Shown piece after piece: positions 63,415-64,000 of a stretch of DNA of 64,000 nucleotides. The notes under the pieces are model-generated. The model was not told the origin of the DNA. It saw only the letters and a list, made by a program, of their open reading frames with translations, and made no database searches. The stretch spans positions 3,529,501-3,593,500 of the forward strand of contig NZ_CP013118.1 of the NCBI RefSeq assembly GCF_001443605.1, written 5' to 3'. Origin of the DNA: Salinivirga cyanobacteriivorans. Lineage in GTDB: Bacteria > Bacteroidota > Bacteroidia > Bacteroidales > Salinivirgaceae. Positions within the stretch are counted from its first letter, which is position 1, and each line of letters opens with the position of its first letter. Made by a program: the position numbers and the translations under genes.

Positions 63415-64000
63415 ATGAAAAAATATAAGGTTACATTGACAGAATCAGAGATAGAAATCTTGGAAGAAATCACAAGAAAAGGTAAGCGTAGTGCGATGAT
63501 AATAAGGAATGCCTATATCTTGCTTAATAGCAACCAGGGTTCTAATGGAAAAAGTCAAAAGGATGAAGATATCGCCAGCTTTCTCAATATTACAGTCCGT
63601 ACTGTAGAGAACATACGGGAGAAATTTGTGTTAGATGGTTTTGAAACAGCCTTGTATGGTAAATCAAGCCCAAGGGAATACAAGGCTAAGGTTGATGGCG
63701 ATGTGGAAGCCCACTTAATAGCATTGAGTTGCAGTGAGCCACCCAAAGGCCGTGTCAGGTGGTCGTTACGCTTGCTTTCTGATAAAATGGTGGAACTTCA
63801 ATACATCGATAAAATATCCCACGAAACGGTGCGAACCGTTTTAAAAAAACGAATTAAAACCGTGGAAAGTAAAGGGTTGGCTAATATCACCACGCAACAA
63901 TAGCGCATTTGTCGCCCAAATGGAACAAGTACTCGATGTATATAAATTGCCATACAGTGAGGAATTCCCGGTGGTGTGCATGGATGAATCGCCTAAGCAA
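63415..64000 (+). pseudogene. IS630-family transposase, reading frame shifted once, 3' end outside the window
   Basis: The first frame (63415-63903, 162 residues) has the N-terminal helix-turn-helix of IS630 transposases (EILEEITRKGKRSAM, then ASFLNITVRTVENIREKF) and HETVRTVLKK. After the A7 run at 63843-63849 the family sequence continues in the frame one base later: KNELKPW, then AFVAQMEQVLDVYKLPY and PVVCMDESPKQ, which carries the first DDE Asp. Reading through requires one A fewer, or slippage at the A7. It may be a true frameshift mutation or a slippage-dependent product. Confidence 0.75.

Larger units (their letters stand above)
63360..64000 (+). mobile_element. IS630-family insertion sequence, left part (cut by window end)
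   Basis: The left end is probably at GTGTCATGTCAAG, directly after a TA at 63358-63359, the target used by IS630/Tc1 elements. The element carries its own promoter and the transposase gene. The right end is beyond the window, so the terminal inverted repeat could not be compared and the left boundary is an inference. Confidence 0.6.

Overview
The window reads as a chromosome segment of a free-living, probably marine or anaerobic member of the Bacteroidota, close to the Marinilabiliales/Bacteroidales. This rests on several signs. Most starts lack Shine-Dalgarno sequences, and many genes are preceded by the Bacteroidota -7 element TAnnTTTG, twice with a TTTG exactly 19 nt upstream. The block nadK / outer-membrane barrels / uppS / bamA / skp / skp / murI is typical of the phylum. 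A two-gene KorAB-type 2-oxoacid:ferredoxin oxidoreductase with the gamma domain fused to alpha points to low-potential central metabolism.

Layout. 1-7.9 kb: an M23 envelope peptidase, a porin plus Cache-domain chemoreceptor pair, two unrecognised exported proteins, and the ribosome-associated GTPase HflX. 7.9-12.6 kb: nitroreductase, an orphan ATP-grasp enzyme, a His-rich lipoprotein, a PepSY-type membrane protein and a MATE exporter. 12.6-30 kb: mostly housekeeping genes (ugd, rpsA, a STAS protein, rnz, CBS and POTRA-barrel proteins, pdxJ, udk, manA, engB, prs, rplY, pth) and a large CAP-domain exported protein. 30-41.3 kb: S4 protein, guaA, nadK, three consecutive outer-membrane barrel proteins, uppS, bamA, two Skp/OmpH chaperones, murI. 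41.3-56 kb: gamma-carbonic anhydrase, korAB, bcp, recA, a TPR lipoprotein, an S9 peptidase, a ferritin-like/VIT iron transporter between twin copies of a small exported protein, a radical SAM enzyme, two tandem malate dehydrogenases and msrB.

56-64 kb is accessory DNA. A 232-bp segment (A) and a 468-bp hairpin-rich segment (B) alternate as A-B-A-B-A-B-A (56295-58627), with no credible gene. After three ordinary genes (an M50-like membrane protease, a DSD1-type PLP enzyme and a TfoX-N protein), 61.1-63.1 kb has the architecture of integron gene cassettes. Two units (61216-62171 and 62172-63110) each end in a long folded attC-like site. The first box of each site is a 7/7 match to the reverse complement of G plus the first six bases of the same unit, as expected for cassettes inserted as circles. 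The first cassette carries a HigB/HigA toxin-antitoxin pair and the second a two-helix membrane protein of unknown function. A third starts at 63111 and is interrupted by an IS630-family element that runs off the window. No integron integrase is visible, so this looks like an integrase-less cassette cluster, or one edge of an integron. It is the most unusual part of the window.

Start sites were moved from the longest reading frame where a promoter element, a GTG start or family length required it (hflX, MATE, manA, prs, pth, guaA, bcp, VIT, second mdh). All functions are inferred by reading the sequence; no search was run.
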